Below, piece by piece: positions 11,430 to 29,639 of a stretch of 64,000 nucleotides of DNA. Origin of the DNA: Geotrypetes seraphini. Lineage: Eukaryota > Chordata > Amphibia > Gymnophiona > Dermophiidae. Below the pieces are notes generated by a model. That model ran no database searches. It was not told the origin of the DNA and saw nothing but the letters and a program-made list of their open reading frames with translations. The translations under genes were made by a program, and so were the position numbers. Positions within the stretch are counted from its first letter, which is position 1. Every line of letters begins with the position of its first letter. Location: NCBI RefSeq assembly GCF_902459505.1, contig NC_047096.1, positions 9,796,001-9,860,000 of the forward strand, in the 5' to 3' direction.

Positions 11430-11916
11430 AAAAAGAAAAAAAGAAGACCCAAAAATCCACAGCAGAATCAATCCAACAACAAAAAAACAAAAACCTGTGG
11501 ATGCTATGATTTCTTATACTTCCTTTCACAATAAAACCGTAACATAAAAATATATATGAAAAAGTCCAACCGGACTCTACACGGTCCGTGTTTCGGCGAA
11601 TATGCCCTCCTCAGGGGTCCAATCGATGTCAAATGCACAAATAGAGAGAAATGGACTAAAAACAGAGTACTTGTCTTTAAGTATGTAGAAGGAACTGACT
11701 GGAGACAAGCACAAATGGCACAAAAAAAAATAAAAAATCGCTATTTGTGCATTTGACATCAATTGGATCCCTGAGGAAGGCATGTTCGCCGAAACATGGA
11801 CTGTGTAGGGTCAGGTTGGACTTTTTCATAACCATTTTTATGTTGTTATGGTTTTATTGTGAAAGGACATATAAGAAATCATTTTCAAAACATCAGCATC
11901 CACAGGTTTTTGTTGT
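11430..11916. mobile_element. fold-back element flanked by 13-bp direct repeats
   Basis: The left arm (about 11,490-11,655) and right arm (about 11,740-11,915) are inverted copies; for example, GACTCTACACGGTCCGTGTT pairs with AACATGGACTGTGTAGGGTC. The flanks carry GTAAAGACTAGTA at 11,417-11,429 and again at 11,917-11,929, a likely target duplication. Confidence 0.75.
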
Positions 11917-12135
11917 TGTAAAGACTAGTAACCAGTCCGAGGTCTTTCCTCCCTCCAGAACATTGTAAAACAAGTGGTCAAATCTAAGATAACCTTTTCT
12001 GGGCATTATTTATTGAATTCGACAATTCCACTTTTGGGTCTAATTTGGTATATTGTACTGTGGAATTTTAAATCCATTTTCCTATTTGTCGCCCTCTAAG
12101 AACCATTTGACATATCAAACAGAAATGCCAGACAT

Positions 12136-12340
12136 TTAAGGTGTTTCTTCTTTTTTTACCAGTCCTTTTCTAATTAGAGATCCTGTGTTCATCCCACACT
12201 TTTTTTTTTTTCTTTTAATTCCACTACCATTTTTGTCTCCACCCCCCTCCCTCGAGAGGGCATTCCAAGCATCAACCCTCCTCTCCATGAAAAAGAATAT
12301 CCCAACATGACTTCTAAGTCTACCACCCCGCAACCTCAAT
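12136..12340 (-). mobile_element. CR1/L2-type LINE fragment
   Basis: Minus-strand frame with RLRGGRLRSHVG and RVDAWNALSREGG resembles the LINE C-terminus at 905-1,060 on the plus strand. Confidence 0.55.
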
Positions 12341-12344
12341 CCAT

Positions 12345-12450
12345 GTCAATGAAACAATGAAAGCAGTGCATGCAAATAGATCTCATGCATAGTCATTGGG
12401 GAAATCCTGAAAACCCGACTGGATTGCGGCCCTCAAGGAGGGACTTTGAC
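12345..12450. mobile_element. half copy of the 180-bp fold-back MITE
   Basis: Carries TCATTGGGGAAATCCTGAAA and a tail resembling the right half of the 32,832-33,015 element. Confidence 0.65.
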
Positions 12451-12454
12451 ACCC

Positions 12455-12990
12455 CTGCCTTAGCCAGATATGGCCTCCAAAACTGAACGCAGGGAAAAGG
12501 AAAGAAGGTGCCCAAGCCTCAAATCAACACACAACAAAAAAAGGCACTAGAAATGTCAGATCCAACCTGTGGTGAATGCCGCTTTATTTCAGTTTGTACC
12601 AAAGTGCAACGATAAGTCCTTAGACATGAGGACACAAAGTCCCAATGTTTCTTTGTTTGTTTCATCATGCCTAAGGACTTATCGTTGCACTTTGGTACAA
12701 ACTGAAATAAAGCGTTGTTCACCACAGGTTGGATCTGACATTCCCAGTGCCTTTTTTTGTTGTTTGTCATCTCCAAAACTGAACACAATACTCCAAGTGG
12801 AGTCTCACTGACAACTTGTACAGGGCCATCAACACATGATTGGTGATGCCCCACTTGTTAGCCCCGTATAAACCTCTTTCCCTACTCCTACCCATGATTG
12901 GTGAGGCCCCACTTGTTAGCCCCGTATAAACTTCTTTCCCTACCTCCTGGCAATGCAACATGGTAAGCATCACTATTATAGTAAGCCCCC
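12455..12990 (-). mobile_element. CR1-like LINE fragment split by a fold-back element
   Basis: On the minus strand 12,767-12,850 reads MALYKLSVRLHLEYCVQFWR, the CR1 LEYCVQ motif. The CCTCCAAAACTGAAC segment appears on both sides of the 12,532-12,762 insertion (about 12,472 and 12,771). Confidence 0.6.
12532..12762. mobile_element. long-armed fold-back element
   Basis: Arms of about 95 bp are inverted copies with few differences. CAACAAAAAAAGGCACTAGA starts the left arm, and the reverse complement of that pattern ends the right arm at 12,762. About 40 bp of spacer (around 12,630-12,670) separates them. A hairpin of this size should be very stable. Confidence 0.88.
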
Positions 12991-13109
12991 TTTCTAAAAT
13001 GGCTTTTTACATGTGAGAACTAATCAAAGTCAATGGGAACAAGTTACTAATTTCTAAGACCACATATAACAGAACTTGTTCAGTAAATGTTTCAAGTCTA
13101 TAACTTTTT

Positions 13110-13745
13110 TTTTGTCACGTAAAATGACGCATACGTGCTATGTAGACTACAAAGATATATAGGAAAAAGATTTCTAAAGAAAAAGTGTCCAATCTACAGA
13201 GGTATTCAGTCCTTTAGGTTTCATAGTATTTAGCTTGTAAATCCAGCGTATTTCCCTTTGTGCTAGGCGTCTTTTCCTGTCACCCCCTCGTACACTAGAT
13301 GTTACTCTGTCGATGCAAAAACTTCTAAGGTCCTCAAAGTTGTGATGTGCAGAAGAGCAATGCTCTACTAAAAATTCAGCTTCAATAATTTAAAACATGA
13401 AGAAAGACAAGCTATTCAAGAATTGAAAAATGATACCTCCATTGTAATCACCAAAGGAGGTGCCATAGTTGTTTCTGGGAAATACCATGCGGAGATCATG
13501 CGACAATTGGGAGAGACAAATACATATGAAAAATCTTCTTTAAATCCCACTAGAAGGCTACAAATGAAAATTCAAAAACTATCTAATTATGGCCTCCAGG
13601 AAGGATTTCTTACATACAAAGATGATAAATTCCTAAATGAAATGAACCCAATTGTTCCTATTTTTTATATTCTATATATCTTTGTAGTCTACATAGCAGG
13701 TATAAGTCATTTTACATGACAAAAAAAATAAAAATTTTTACATGC
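13110..13745. mobile_element. Penelope-like element, two fragments head to head
   Basis: The plus strand from about 13,388 encodes EERQAIQELKNDTSIVITKG and GAIVVSGKY, the start of a Penelope reverse transcriptase. The minus strand of about 13,190-13,375 encodes LVEHCSSAHHNFEDLRSF and GGDRKRRLAQREIRWIYKLN, the C-terminal GIY-YIG endonuclease region. Outside both lie inverted arms of about 50 bp (13,117-13,166 and 13,672-13,721) that look like the same 3' UTR twice. The central RT domain is missing. Confidence 0.8.
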
Positions 13746-13899
13746 GAGGACAGAAACTTAAACGGCAGAGATGGGATAGCAACCTGGTGGTACTGATCTT
13801 CAGACAATAAAACTCACTCCTCATCACGCAAATATTTGCCCCAATTCTGTATATATGTCATCCAATCCATCTGAATAAATAAGACAGTCGCAAAAAGGA

Positions 13900-16800
13900 A
13901 TTAGAAACCAGTGGGATTTTTATTTAATCAATCAATGTTTACATTACAATCTCTGCTGGAAGACTCCAGATGTTCCTTGCAACAGAGCAGTTTTGCATCT
14001 GTTCCCTTCTCGCCTTACATTACGGATTCAGGAACTAGTGGCCACTATCCCACCTCTCGTATAAGACATCATAAAACTAGCACGGCAGGACAGTTTCAAG
14101 AACAAAACCCAAACTCTTAGGATCTTGGTGGAAACAAATTAAAAAATTTGGATCACATTTTGAATATGTTAAAAGGCACCAAGAAGATGGGATATTTCAT
14201 TTCAAGTTTGACTGTTCCTCCCCTTCCCTCTTTAGCAGCATGTCTGGATATTTAAACTAGAATGTTTCTATTGCAGAGATTTTGTAAACCCACTCTTAAG
14301 ATATAGTTTTGCTTCCAGATTAATCATTTCCAGAGTAACCAATACTGGACTTGGTATGCAAAGACAATAAATTCCATCACAGTATGAGCACCTCCAATAA
14401 AAACTAATTCAGCAGCTGGTACACTGGGCTGGATTAATACTATAACTGGGCCTTGGGCAAATATACGCCGTGGGCTATTTTGTCAACCCCCTCCAAGACC
14501 CTCATTCACCGCCTCCCCCTCCGTTTCAATTTTCCACAAGTACAAGGGAAATTGCTAAATCTTCCTGCAGGATGGAGGCAATAATAGTTTGTGAGCCAGC
14601 GTGCGGATTAAGGCAAAGCACATGTTATGAACAGAACTGCCAAGTTACTCAGTTCCAGGAGGGAGAGTTTTAGGCCAGTCTTGGATTTCTGACAACTCTG
14701 ACCTGCTGCATTGTGAAGCACCGATTTCAACAGCACATCGAGTTGGGATTCAAGTTTAAAAGCAGGACTGGCTGAAAACTCTTCCTCCTGGGATTGGGTA
14801 ACTTGGCAGCTCTGCAGTAATCAGCGCAGAACCAGAATAGTTGGGCGAGTCGTTCTTTCTCCATTCCTTCTGGTACAAACAAGAGAAACCAAGGGTGTAC
14901 TGCTCCAAAGAGAGATTTTCAGGTGGTGTTTGAGGTACAAATTTACAGTTCTACATGTGAAAAAGCTTCACAAACTATTTAGCCATCTAGGATGCTTATG
15001 AAAGGACACAGATAGCATGGAGGCAGCATTGGGGCCATGCTCAAAGGAATTTGCCCAGGTAACTCAATAGTTAGCATGCATGTATGCCCGTCTCATTCTG
15101 CAGGGATGCACACATCATGCCCTCTGGCACTTTTCAGCCACACACAGTCTCCTCTCTTCTCGTGCCATCCTTCTGCTCATTCACTCGGTGCCACCCCATC
15201 ATCCCTATCAGCTCTCCTCTTGTTCTTGCCGCCAGCAATTTTTCCTTAGCCTATAACAGACACCTTACAACAACCCCCTCCCCCAGGACACTCAGTGGTT
15301 CCAATGGCTCTCTTTAAGGGCCTCTGCAGCTCTCAATCTCCCTTTAGCACGTTTAAATCAGCCCCTCCTCCCTGGGGCTACTGAATGCATACTACACTGG
15401 AAGTGGAGAGGACTGGACTAGCAAGACTGGGAAAAAGCTACATCTTCTGGAGCTTGTGATTTCTGCCTTAAAAGCCAATGGAAGGATCTGGCTTTTACAC
15501 CGACACCAGGGAGCAGTGATACCAAATCTATCCAGAGGATGAGAATTGGGCAGATCCGGATCCTGGCCTAGGCTCTTTGTTGCAAAATGGATCTGGTGTA
15601 CACAGGTGCTGTAGGAGCCAGGTAAAAGCTGTATCCATATACCATTTAAGATGGATCCAGCTTTTACTCACATTCTGATTCCCAGTTAACTTATAAACCT
15701 GCAGAATCCTGAAAAAATACAGACAGTTGGCAATTCTAGTCTCCTAAATCCTCAGCACAACTGACAACCCCTCAACTTCAACTTTTGTATTATAGGAACA
15801 TACCTAGTTTGCCTATGCCTTAATTTAGTTTTGCTGGTGCAACAAGTTGCTAGATTAACCTGACTGGAAACAAAACTATACTCCAAAAGATAGATACTGG
15901 TGTACATTGAAAATGATGTGCATGAAGATCTTAAGGTTTCCTCCCATGACTTCCTATATGATCTATCCATATTACTGAAACTGGGAGGAGGTTAGCGCAG
16001 TTTATGGTGTAGAAAAATGCCACTATAGAATAAGATGCATTAGGAACAGGGGACAGTGTCCGTGTTGCTACTTTAGCTGACGTCCGACATCCCAAACTTT
16101 GCCATCCATTTTTGCTATGCTGTAATAATGTGCAAAATATGAATTCTAGCCCTTAAGTATTTAGGATTATAAAATTCCCCATGGGGAAGTTGCAGGTCTC
16201 TGATTTTCTAAAGGTGAATTAATATCGGCAATGTACAAACTACACGGTAAATTGAAAACAGAGGTAAACGTTTCATTGGTGTAAAATAATCAAATATTAC
16301 CAGAGAGACATACACACACGTGGAATGTATGAAATTGTAGATATGTACAGTCTTTTCAGTATACCCAGCGTATGCACAAATGAGTATTCCAATCCACACG
16401 CATGTAAACAATGCATAAATGAACAATTTCATTGGTCAGTATAAAATCCCCACAGTGATTGGATTGTGCATTGCAAAAAAATACCACAGGTCATCCCAGC
16501 ACTGGCCAATGGGAAGGCAGCTTTGACAATGCACTATGATGACATCACAGTGCAATTCCACAGTGGCAAAACTAAAACCTACTGGGAGGGGAACAAGGCC
16601 ACATGCCCAAGCACGCCAACTCCTACTGTCCCCCCTCCAATGTGGGGAACTGGCCTTACAGCCACATATTGGAATGTCATAAATATACCACCTTTCACTT
16701 CGTGGCTTTCTGTTGCATTTGGCTTATGAAGCTGCCTTAGCATTTTTCTCCCAAGGATATCACAAAGGGATCCAGGTAATATAAAGTAAGCTCCAACCAA

Positions 16801-17681
16801 CTAAATTACGGCACTGAATGGCCAGACTTGAAAAGGCATTTTAACAATAAATATCTGTCCAAGTAAAAACATATATGCAGTTTACGCAGGAATGTCCATG
16901 TCACAGAGGTGGAAACATTTCCAAGGGTTCAGATTCCCCAAGTGGGAGGCCATAACTGAGATTTTTTTCTGCACTGTCTGTAAAAGGCCAGGGAAATGAA
17001 CCATTGAAGCAGGCCTGCTCTTGTTATCAGAGCCTGGAGTGTATAATGGAGGCACCAGAAGCATCCAGCGTAACTGCAGATTGTGCTATAAATGGTTTCC
17101 AAAATGCTGAATACCCAGAAACTGCTGTGCAGTATCTGTGGCTATAACGAACAGCAGCGAAATGTGCTTCAGACATCACAGGTCAGTGTCAGAAACCTCA
17201 CATTTATCCCATATTGAGGCATATCTCTGCCTCACTTCAGGCAAGAGAGAGAGACCCATTGAAAGTATTTTACTGCATCAAATCTCCACCTCAGTGGTCA
17301 CTCTGAGGTTCTAGCTGTTATCTGTCAGTAAAGGTATGGTCATAGACAAGACTTGATCCCTGATGCTCGTGTATATGACGGATTATCCTCTGACCGTGGG
17401 AGCATATGAGCAGGCTCCCTCTTTGTAAGACAAAATGTCACAAATTGGCCCAGAAATGTTACAAAGTGAAACGAAGAAGAGTGATGAGTACACAGAGATG
17501 GAAGCGTCCTAGGTAAGAAGTTGACAATGGGAAGAGGCAAATGCTCAGGAAAGTTTTCTGGTATGGTAGGGGAAAAGAGGAACAGTACTTCAGCTTTTAA
17601 AGGGCAGCTACACTCTTAGCTTCTGCCTTGTACATCAGGATGATGGAGAGGGCACTAGCAGCATCCATGGTCCACTTCTGC
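13900..17681 (-). other. NRAS: NRAS 3' UTR exon (inferred)
   Basis: A strong acceptor (pyrimidine run, then TTGCTTTTCAG) ends at 17682 and would receive the donor after the NRAS stop. From there down to about 13,900 I see no SINE, LINE or MITE, in sharp contrast to the flanks. That is about 3.8 kb, close to the roughly 3.5 kb human NRAS 3' UTR. A poly(A) signal lies at the far end. A small extra 3' UTR exon between 17,700 and 18,650 cannot be excluded. The exon is inferred from the splice signal, repeat absence and poly(A) signal; I did not match individual UTR elements. Confidence 0.6.
13919..13924 (-). terminator. NRAS: candidate NRAS poly(A) signal AATAAA
   Basis: AATAAA on the minus strand at the downstream edge of the repeat-free block. 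Cleavage would fall near 13,895-13,905. The Penelope-derived repeat begins shortly beyond (below 13,745), fitting the gene end. Confidence 0.5.
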
Positions 17682-17699
17682 CTGAAAAGCAAAGAATTG

Positions 17700-18650
17700 A
17701 AAAGCAAGTCAGTTTTAATGCACCCACAAACTGCTGTGTGAAAAAATCTCTCCGAAACAGGTCTAGCCACACACAGGTGATCTGCAATACCGGTTCAAAA
17801 CCACCAGGTGTCAGAGCAGCATGGCATCATTAGATGAAGGCAAGAGAAATTGGAGGGATAGCAAACAGCAGGAGAGAAGGGAAGAAATGGGCGAGGAAGA
17901 CAGAGAAAATGGAAATGTTCAAAAAGTTTTTATTGAGGACATCACAAGAACAATAAAGAAAGCAATACAGAGATGAACACTTGTCCCACAATTTGTGTTT
18001 TCACCCCACAACAATAAACATTTGCAAAAGAACCGCAATTCCACCAGGAACCAAACCCACAAGAAAGACACCCCCCCCTAAAATACAGAAATCAACAGAG
18101 TATAATTAGAAACTAATCCAACCCCCCCACCCCTGCATATACCTACATAGCAGTCAATCCCCCAAAAAACAACAAATCAGAGAACCTGATCAGGATACCT
18201 TAGGCAAGTAAGCAGAAATGAGCAATAACGAACCCCCACAATATCCACCCCAAGAACCCCCAAACCCTCAAGAGAATAGGAAAAAAAGAGAAAAAAACCC
18301 CCAAACAATCCAACAGTAGATGAGACTCACAGCTGAACACCAAACATCCGCAGAGCTTAAAAGCCAATGGAAATTTTAAAAGTAATTTTGGATAAGGTAA
18401 AAGTAGTGCTCTTGCAGTGCCTGTCCACTAAGGTGATACAGATTTAAATTGGACCATTGCATCAATCACTAATTTTGCATTAAATCACTCATTTCTAAGC
18501 CTCTGCTTCCTATTTGTCAGCTCAGGATGCAAATGTCCAAGAATGCCCATCAGCAGTTATTTGACCAGGGCACGTAACTCTGCCCAGTGTGAAGGGCATG
18601 CCAATCTTGGTTTTCTGATGCCTAATAAAGCAACAGGTTGTGCAATAACT
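17700..18650 (-). other. NRAS: NRAS 3' UTR intron
   Basis: Lies between the donor after the NRAS stop and the acceptor at 17,682. It contains an A/C-rich stretch (17,925-18,300) with an inverted AATAAA-type start at about 17,930, possibly a decayed minus-strand LINE tail. No further exon recognised. Confidence 0.5.
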
Positions 18651-18657
18651 TACCTCG

Positions 18658-25033
<6,376 letters not shown>

Positions 25034-25469
25034 TCAATTATTCCAGTTCCTCAGTATGCTGCCACCCCACTACATATAAAGCAGCTTTCCATCCACACAA
25101 AGATTCTGTTATTGGCTGCTGTTTTATTTTTGAGGACTTCTACACGGGATGTTGGCGATATTGTCCAATATGTGAGATACTTTGAAATGCAGGAAAAGTT
25201 CACCCTTGTCTTTTGCCATTTTTAATGAACAGGGAGAAAGTTGCAAGCGGCTGATTTGGGGGAATTAGAGTACCCTGGGAAATCAGTGGCAATGTCCTAC
25301 AAGGACAAGAATATCAAATCAAATAACCCTGGCTCCTTATATCACAAAACAGGAGGCAAGGTTGTGAAGCTCTCTATAGGATTCAATATACTCTTTTTAC
25401 TAGCATAGCTTTTTAGCCACAGAAAGCCGATTACTTTGACTGAAACCTGTGGACGCTGCACACTAGGGC

Positions 25470-25655
25470 AGTGTTCCCCCCAAGTCGGTCCTGGAGTTCT
25501 CCCTTGCCAGTCAGGTTTTCAGGATATCCACAATGAATATGCATGCAACTGATTTGCATAAAATGGAGGCAGTGTATGCAAATTCACTGTGGATATCCTG
25601 AAAACCTGACTGGCAAAGGGGAAACTCCAGGACCGACTTGGGAACACTGCACTAC
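25470..25655. mobile_element. fold-back MITE (about 185 bp)
   Basis: The best preserved family member. GTCGGTCCTGGAGTT on the left pairs with AACTCCAGGACCGAC on the right, with CAGGATATCCACAATGAATA toward the loop. Confidence 0.9.
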
Positions 25656-25844
25656 CCAGGACAACCTGTGCAAAAGATAACAGCCTTAGAGTTACTACGT
25701 GGAATACGTGACAAAGTATGAAAATATCTGCTCTGGAATAACTCCCAACAGCCAAATGATTATCGGAAATCTTGCATAAGGTGACTTACTATAGCTCAAG
25801 GCTCGCGTTCATTATCAATTTAAATTGCGATTTGTCTCAAAACC

Positions 25845-26105
25845 TTATCAACCATGGACCCCTGAGGAAGGCATGTTTACCAAAACATGGACCGTGTGGG
25901 TCCTTTGGTTTTTAAAAGGTGGGATGAAGGATAATAATTGATAATTGTTATTTATTAGTATATGGGTGGGAGGGGTGGGCTTCTTATATAATTATCTATT
26001 TGGAATATTACAAATAAGAAGGTCAAGTGATTAATTAAGATATTTATGAGTGATTGTTGTATACTTGTAATTTTTGAAAATGAATAAAGATTAAAAAAAA
26101 AAAAA
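25845..26105 (+). mobile_element. fold-back fragment joined to an L1-like 3' tail
   Basis: 25,855-25,905 resembles the right arm of the 11,430-11,916 element (CCTGAGGAAGGCATGTTTAC). From 25,915 the sequence is an L1-like 3' UTR ending AATGAATAAAGATT plus an A-run. Confidence 0.55.
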
Positions 26106-26256
26106 GGTGGTATCTGACTGCATTTAATATTTGATATAAGCACAGCCTGCATTTTGTACATATTGTCTGCAGTTTTTTTCTTGTTTACTATAACTCAAAC
26201 CATAATTCTTGAGATGGTTTATGAAAACACAGTAAATAGCACGAGAGAAACTCTTA

Positions 26257-27645
26257 GATAGAGAATGACATGAGAATGGGCACCCACAGTTGTCTGTGCT
26301 CGCTGGAGTCCCCCCTTGCCAGTCAGGTTTTCAGGATAGCCACATTGAATTTGCATAAACTTGATTTGCATACACTGCCTCCATTATAAGCAAGTTCCTT
26401 TCATGCATATTTGTTGCAGATATCTTGAAAACCTGACTGGCAAGGGAGTACTCCAGAAACACTGATCTAAGCTGTAGAGGTTGTACACGTTGCTTCAACT
26501 CCCATCTGCCTCTAAGATTTAATACAGTTGGGAAAAAGTATTTTGAAAAGAAAAAAAACTACAAGAGAAAAAAAAATACATAGCAAGAGAGAAGAATGAA
26601 GTAAGTAGAAACACACCCAAAATTAACCCAAGTAAGAAATAAAATGAGCAAACTAAACATGAAAACGAACAGGGGTCAGTCAGGGCTGAAAAATTTGGCT
26701 TCTTTTCTCTGTTCAGCTGGGACTGGGGATTCGGTGGCCTCGGCACTCACTGCCTCTAGAACAGTCAGGTTTTCAAGTTATCCACAATGAATATGCATGA
26801 AAGACATTTGCATATAATGGAGGCAGTGTATGCAAATCAAGCTTATGCAAATTCAATGTGGATATCCTAAAAACCTGACTGGCAAGGGGGGGACGACTCC
26901 AGGACTGAGTTGAGAAACTGCTCTAGAATGACACCTGTTGGTTGGATTTAGGATCAACAGTTGCAATATCCAGAAGATATCCTGGGTGTCCAGCAATGAA
27001 CTCATGAGGAGATGCAAACTAAAGAGTTGCACGGGGACAGAAATCCCATCCATCCCCACCCGTCCCCGCCAGGATCCTCTCCGTCCCCACCCGTCCCCGC
27101 CAGGATCTTCTCCGTCCCCGTCAGGATCCTCTCCGTCCCCACCAGGATCTTCTCCGTCCTCACCCGTCCCCGTCGGGATCCTCTCTGTCCCCACCCGTCC
27201 CCGCCAGGATCTTCTCCGTCCCCACCAGGATCCTCTCCGTCCCCACCCATCTCCGTCAGGATCCTTTCCATTCCCACCCATCCCCGCAAGGAATTACCTC
27301 CATCCCTGCCTGTCCCCATAAAAAGCAGCAATTACTTCTGACAGGATCATCAATTCCACAGTTTCTTTTGTGTTTGCGCTGCTGTTTTCCTTGTGGAATC
27401 TCTTTGGTGGAACCCTTTTTTTATTTTCTGTTCAGATAATCAACTTATAAACCCCCTCTTTTACTAAGGCTGATGTGTCCATTATATTATATGGACGAAC
27501 CCTGCTTCCAAAGCCTTCCATCCCCGTGGGAGTCCCGTTGGCTAGAGAGGGGTCCCCGTGGGAGTCCCGTGGGCCAGAGGGGGATCCCCGTGGGTTAGGG
27601 GGGATTCCCGCGATCCCTGTTCTAATGCAAACCAGAGGGAAAATC
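26257..27645. mobile_element. MITE of the GAGAATGACA family with nested fold-back MITEs
   Basis: Begins TAGAGAATGACATGAG at 26,257. The interior shows the family's TCCCCGTGGGAGTCCCG-type sequence at 27,520-27,610. Two fold-back MITEs (26,293-26,462 and 26,755-26,925) and a minisatellite lie within. The right end is not clear. Confidence 0.5.
27045..27300. repeat. C-rich minisatellite
   Basis: Imperfect tandem copies of CCGTCCCCACCCGTCCCCGC followed by CAGGATCCTCT, with units of about 18-31 bp arranged as a higher-order mix. It opens long proline- or glycine-rich frames on both strands that are artefacts. Confidence 0.9.
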
Positions 27646-28162
27646 CCCAGGCAGTTGTGAACTAAGGCTCTGGGCACTAGATCTCAGCTCTGGTTTCCAC
27701 AGATGCAGGAGGAAAAAGTTTAAAGTAAAAAAACAAACAAACCCCAAACAAAGGAGGGAGGGCAGATCATACAGAGTCAGTTACCTGTAATGTCTGATCT
27801 CCATTAGAAGTGCTCCAGAATTTATACCCTGTGCCAAGCAGCTCAGACAATGCTGAAAACAGGCATTGAACATCAGCTCAGCTTGGGTTACCACGTAGCT
27901 CCATGTCAGTAGGGAATGGCTATGCCAGTCCTGATTTTACTCTGCCTGCACGTAAGGGGGCTTGTAATCCCAGCTTCCTCATACTAAGTCTAAGTCTCTG
28001 CACAGGCCGAGAGAAAAACGGGAGTTGGCTCAGCCTCTCCCTACTGACGGTAACTGTTCTCTAATTCACTTTGTGTGTATTGACATTCAAACCAGTATCT
28101 TTATCCATTTTAAATGAACCTCCCAATGGGCAAGTGTGGATAAGGATAAGCCAAATCAATAT

Positions 28163-28308
28163 GGGCTCCTTTTACAAAGGTGCATTATGGCCTTAACGCG
28201 CACTAAATTGCTATGCGCGCTAGCCACTACCGCAACCTCTTGAGCAGGCGGTAGTTTTTCGAGTAGTGCGCGCTAATCCCGTGCGTGTGCTAAAAGGAGC
28301 CCTATGTC
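28163..28308. mobile_element. GGGCTCCTTTTAC palindromic MITE
   Basis: Inverted ends GGGCTCCTTTTAC and TAAAAGGAGCCC around a GCGCGCTA-rich interior. Confidence 0.8.
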
Positions 28309-29639
28309 TTCTCCTTGTGGCAAATAATTTTATTTTTGTGGGAAATGTCTGTGGGACTAGAATGCACTCAAATCCGTACACTTGCCGAGTCACAGAAATC
28401 TGCCAGAATCAACTAGGGCCCTGTCACAGCAACTGGGGATACAGCGAAGTAGCCAAATGAAGAAAACACAGCTGGAGCCTCATAAGCTATTTTGACTCAA
28501 CCGTAGGGGAAAGCATAACAAGGCAGGTTTACTTAGGTAAAAACCAGACACTATGAGTCAGGAATCATAATGACCTGGCACACATGCTAAATGAAAGATC
28601 AGTTTACCAACATAGTCAAATCTGTTTCCATCACTACACTAACAGTCTAGCAACAAAGCCATTTTATGAAAGTGAGAGACGTTCACACCATCCTTTGAAA
28701 TTGCTCTGCACACTGATTTCTGCCTCTACCTGCAGCTACAACACAGGAAAAACCGGTGAGGAGGCTCTAAGGATGCTGAGCACGTCCAAAAGAACACATC
28801 TTGAGCTTTTGAGTCTATTTTCTCTGAGCAGTAAGCTGGCTTTTAACCAGCAAGTGACAGAATTCCTGGAAAGCAGCTAAGAAGCTGAAAGGTTTAGCTT
28901 GAAAACAGGAGATTTCTAATTGAAACAGGATGAAAGATGGTTTGGAAATGGGTGGAGAAAGTTAAAAAAAGGTCAGCAGAAGAGTTATTCCCAGAGATTC
29001 CAGATGTCATTTCTTTCCTTTTCCTCCCAGTTAAACTAGCTTATCTCAAAACTGTGGATGGGGCTAGTGAGCTATTATGACTGACTCATTCAATAGGTGA
29101 AGGGTGTCAAACTCAATCATATAAGGGGCTGAAACCTAAAACACAGGCTAAGTCGTGGGCCTAATTTTTTAAGATATTTAGTAGAAGTATAGGGTTTCAA
29201 CCTCTCCAACCCCACCACGCTGGCTCTGTGATGTAAACAAATAAATAAAGACTTTTCCTCTCTTTTAGGTCCTAGTTCATTCTTGCTGTCCAACACCAGC
29301 TCTGACAGGATACACATTTCAAATCTGACATATTGTAATCACAAAATAGAAAATAAAATTATTTTTTCTGCCTTTTGTTGTCTGGTCACTTTGGTTTTTT
29401 CCATCATCTTGATTCCAGTTTCTCTTTCTGTCTATCTTCTACTAATTCTCTTTCCAGTATCTGCTATCCATTTTTTCTCCTCTTCTCTCTTGTTCCATTC
29501 CAGGGGGAGCTATACTAGGGTCCAAAATAATTTTAGAGGAGGGGGACCCTAACCCCAGAACCCCCCAAAAAATTGATTTTAAAGACCCTCTCTCCCCAGA
29601 TTAACCCGTTACTCACTGTGCCACACTGTGAGCAACAAG

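Noticed and set aside
13423-13719. 98-codon host gene
   Set aside because: Sequence is the N-terminal part of a Penelope-type reverse transcriptase followed by the inverted 3' arm.
1-13890. AMPD1, the gene downstream of NRAS in human
   Set aside because: I searched for AMP-deaminase-like exons and saw none; its 5' end may lie outside the window.
14470-15317. short frames within the 3' UTR block
   Set aside because: No start context, domain or overlap with splice signals; expected by chance in 3.8 kb.
26853-27341. 109-142-codon frames on both strands
   Set aside because: Products of the C-rich minisatellite; the same repeat opens several frames.
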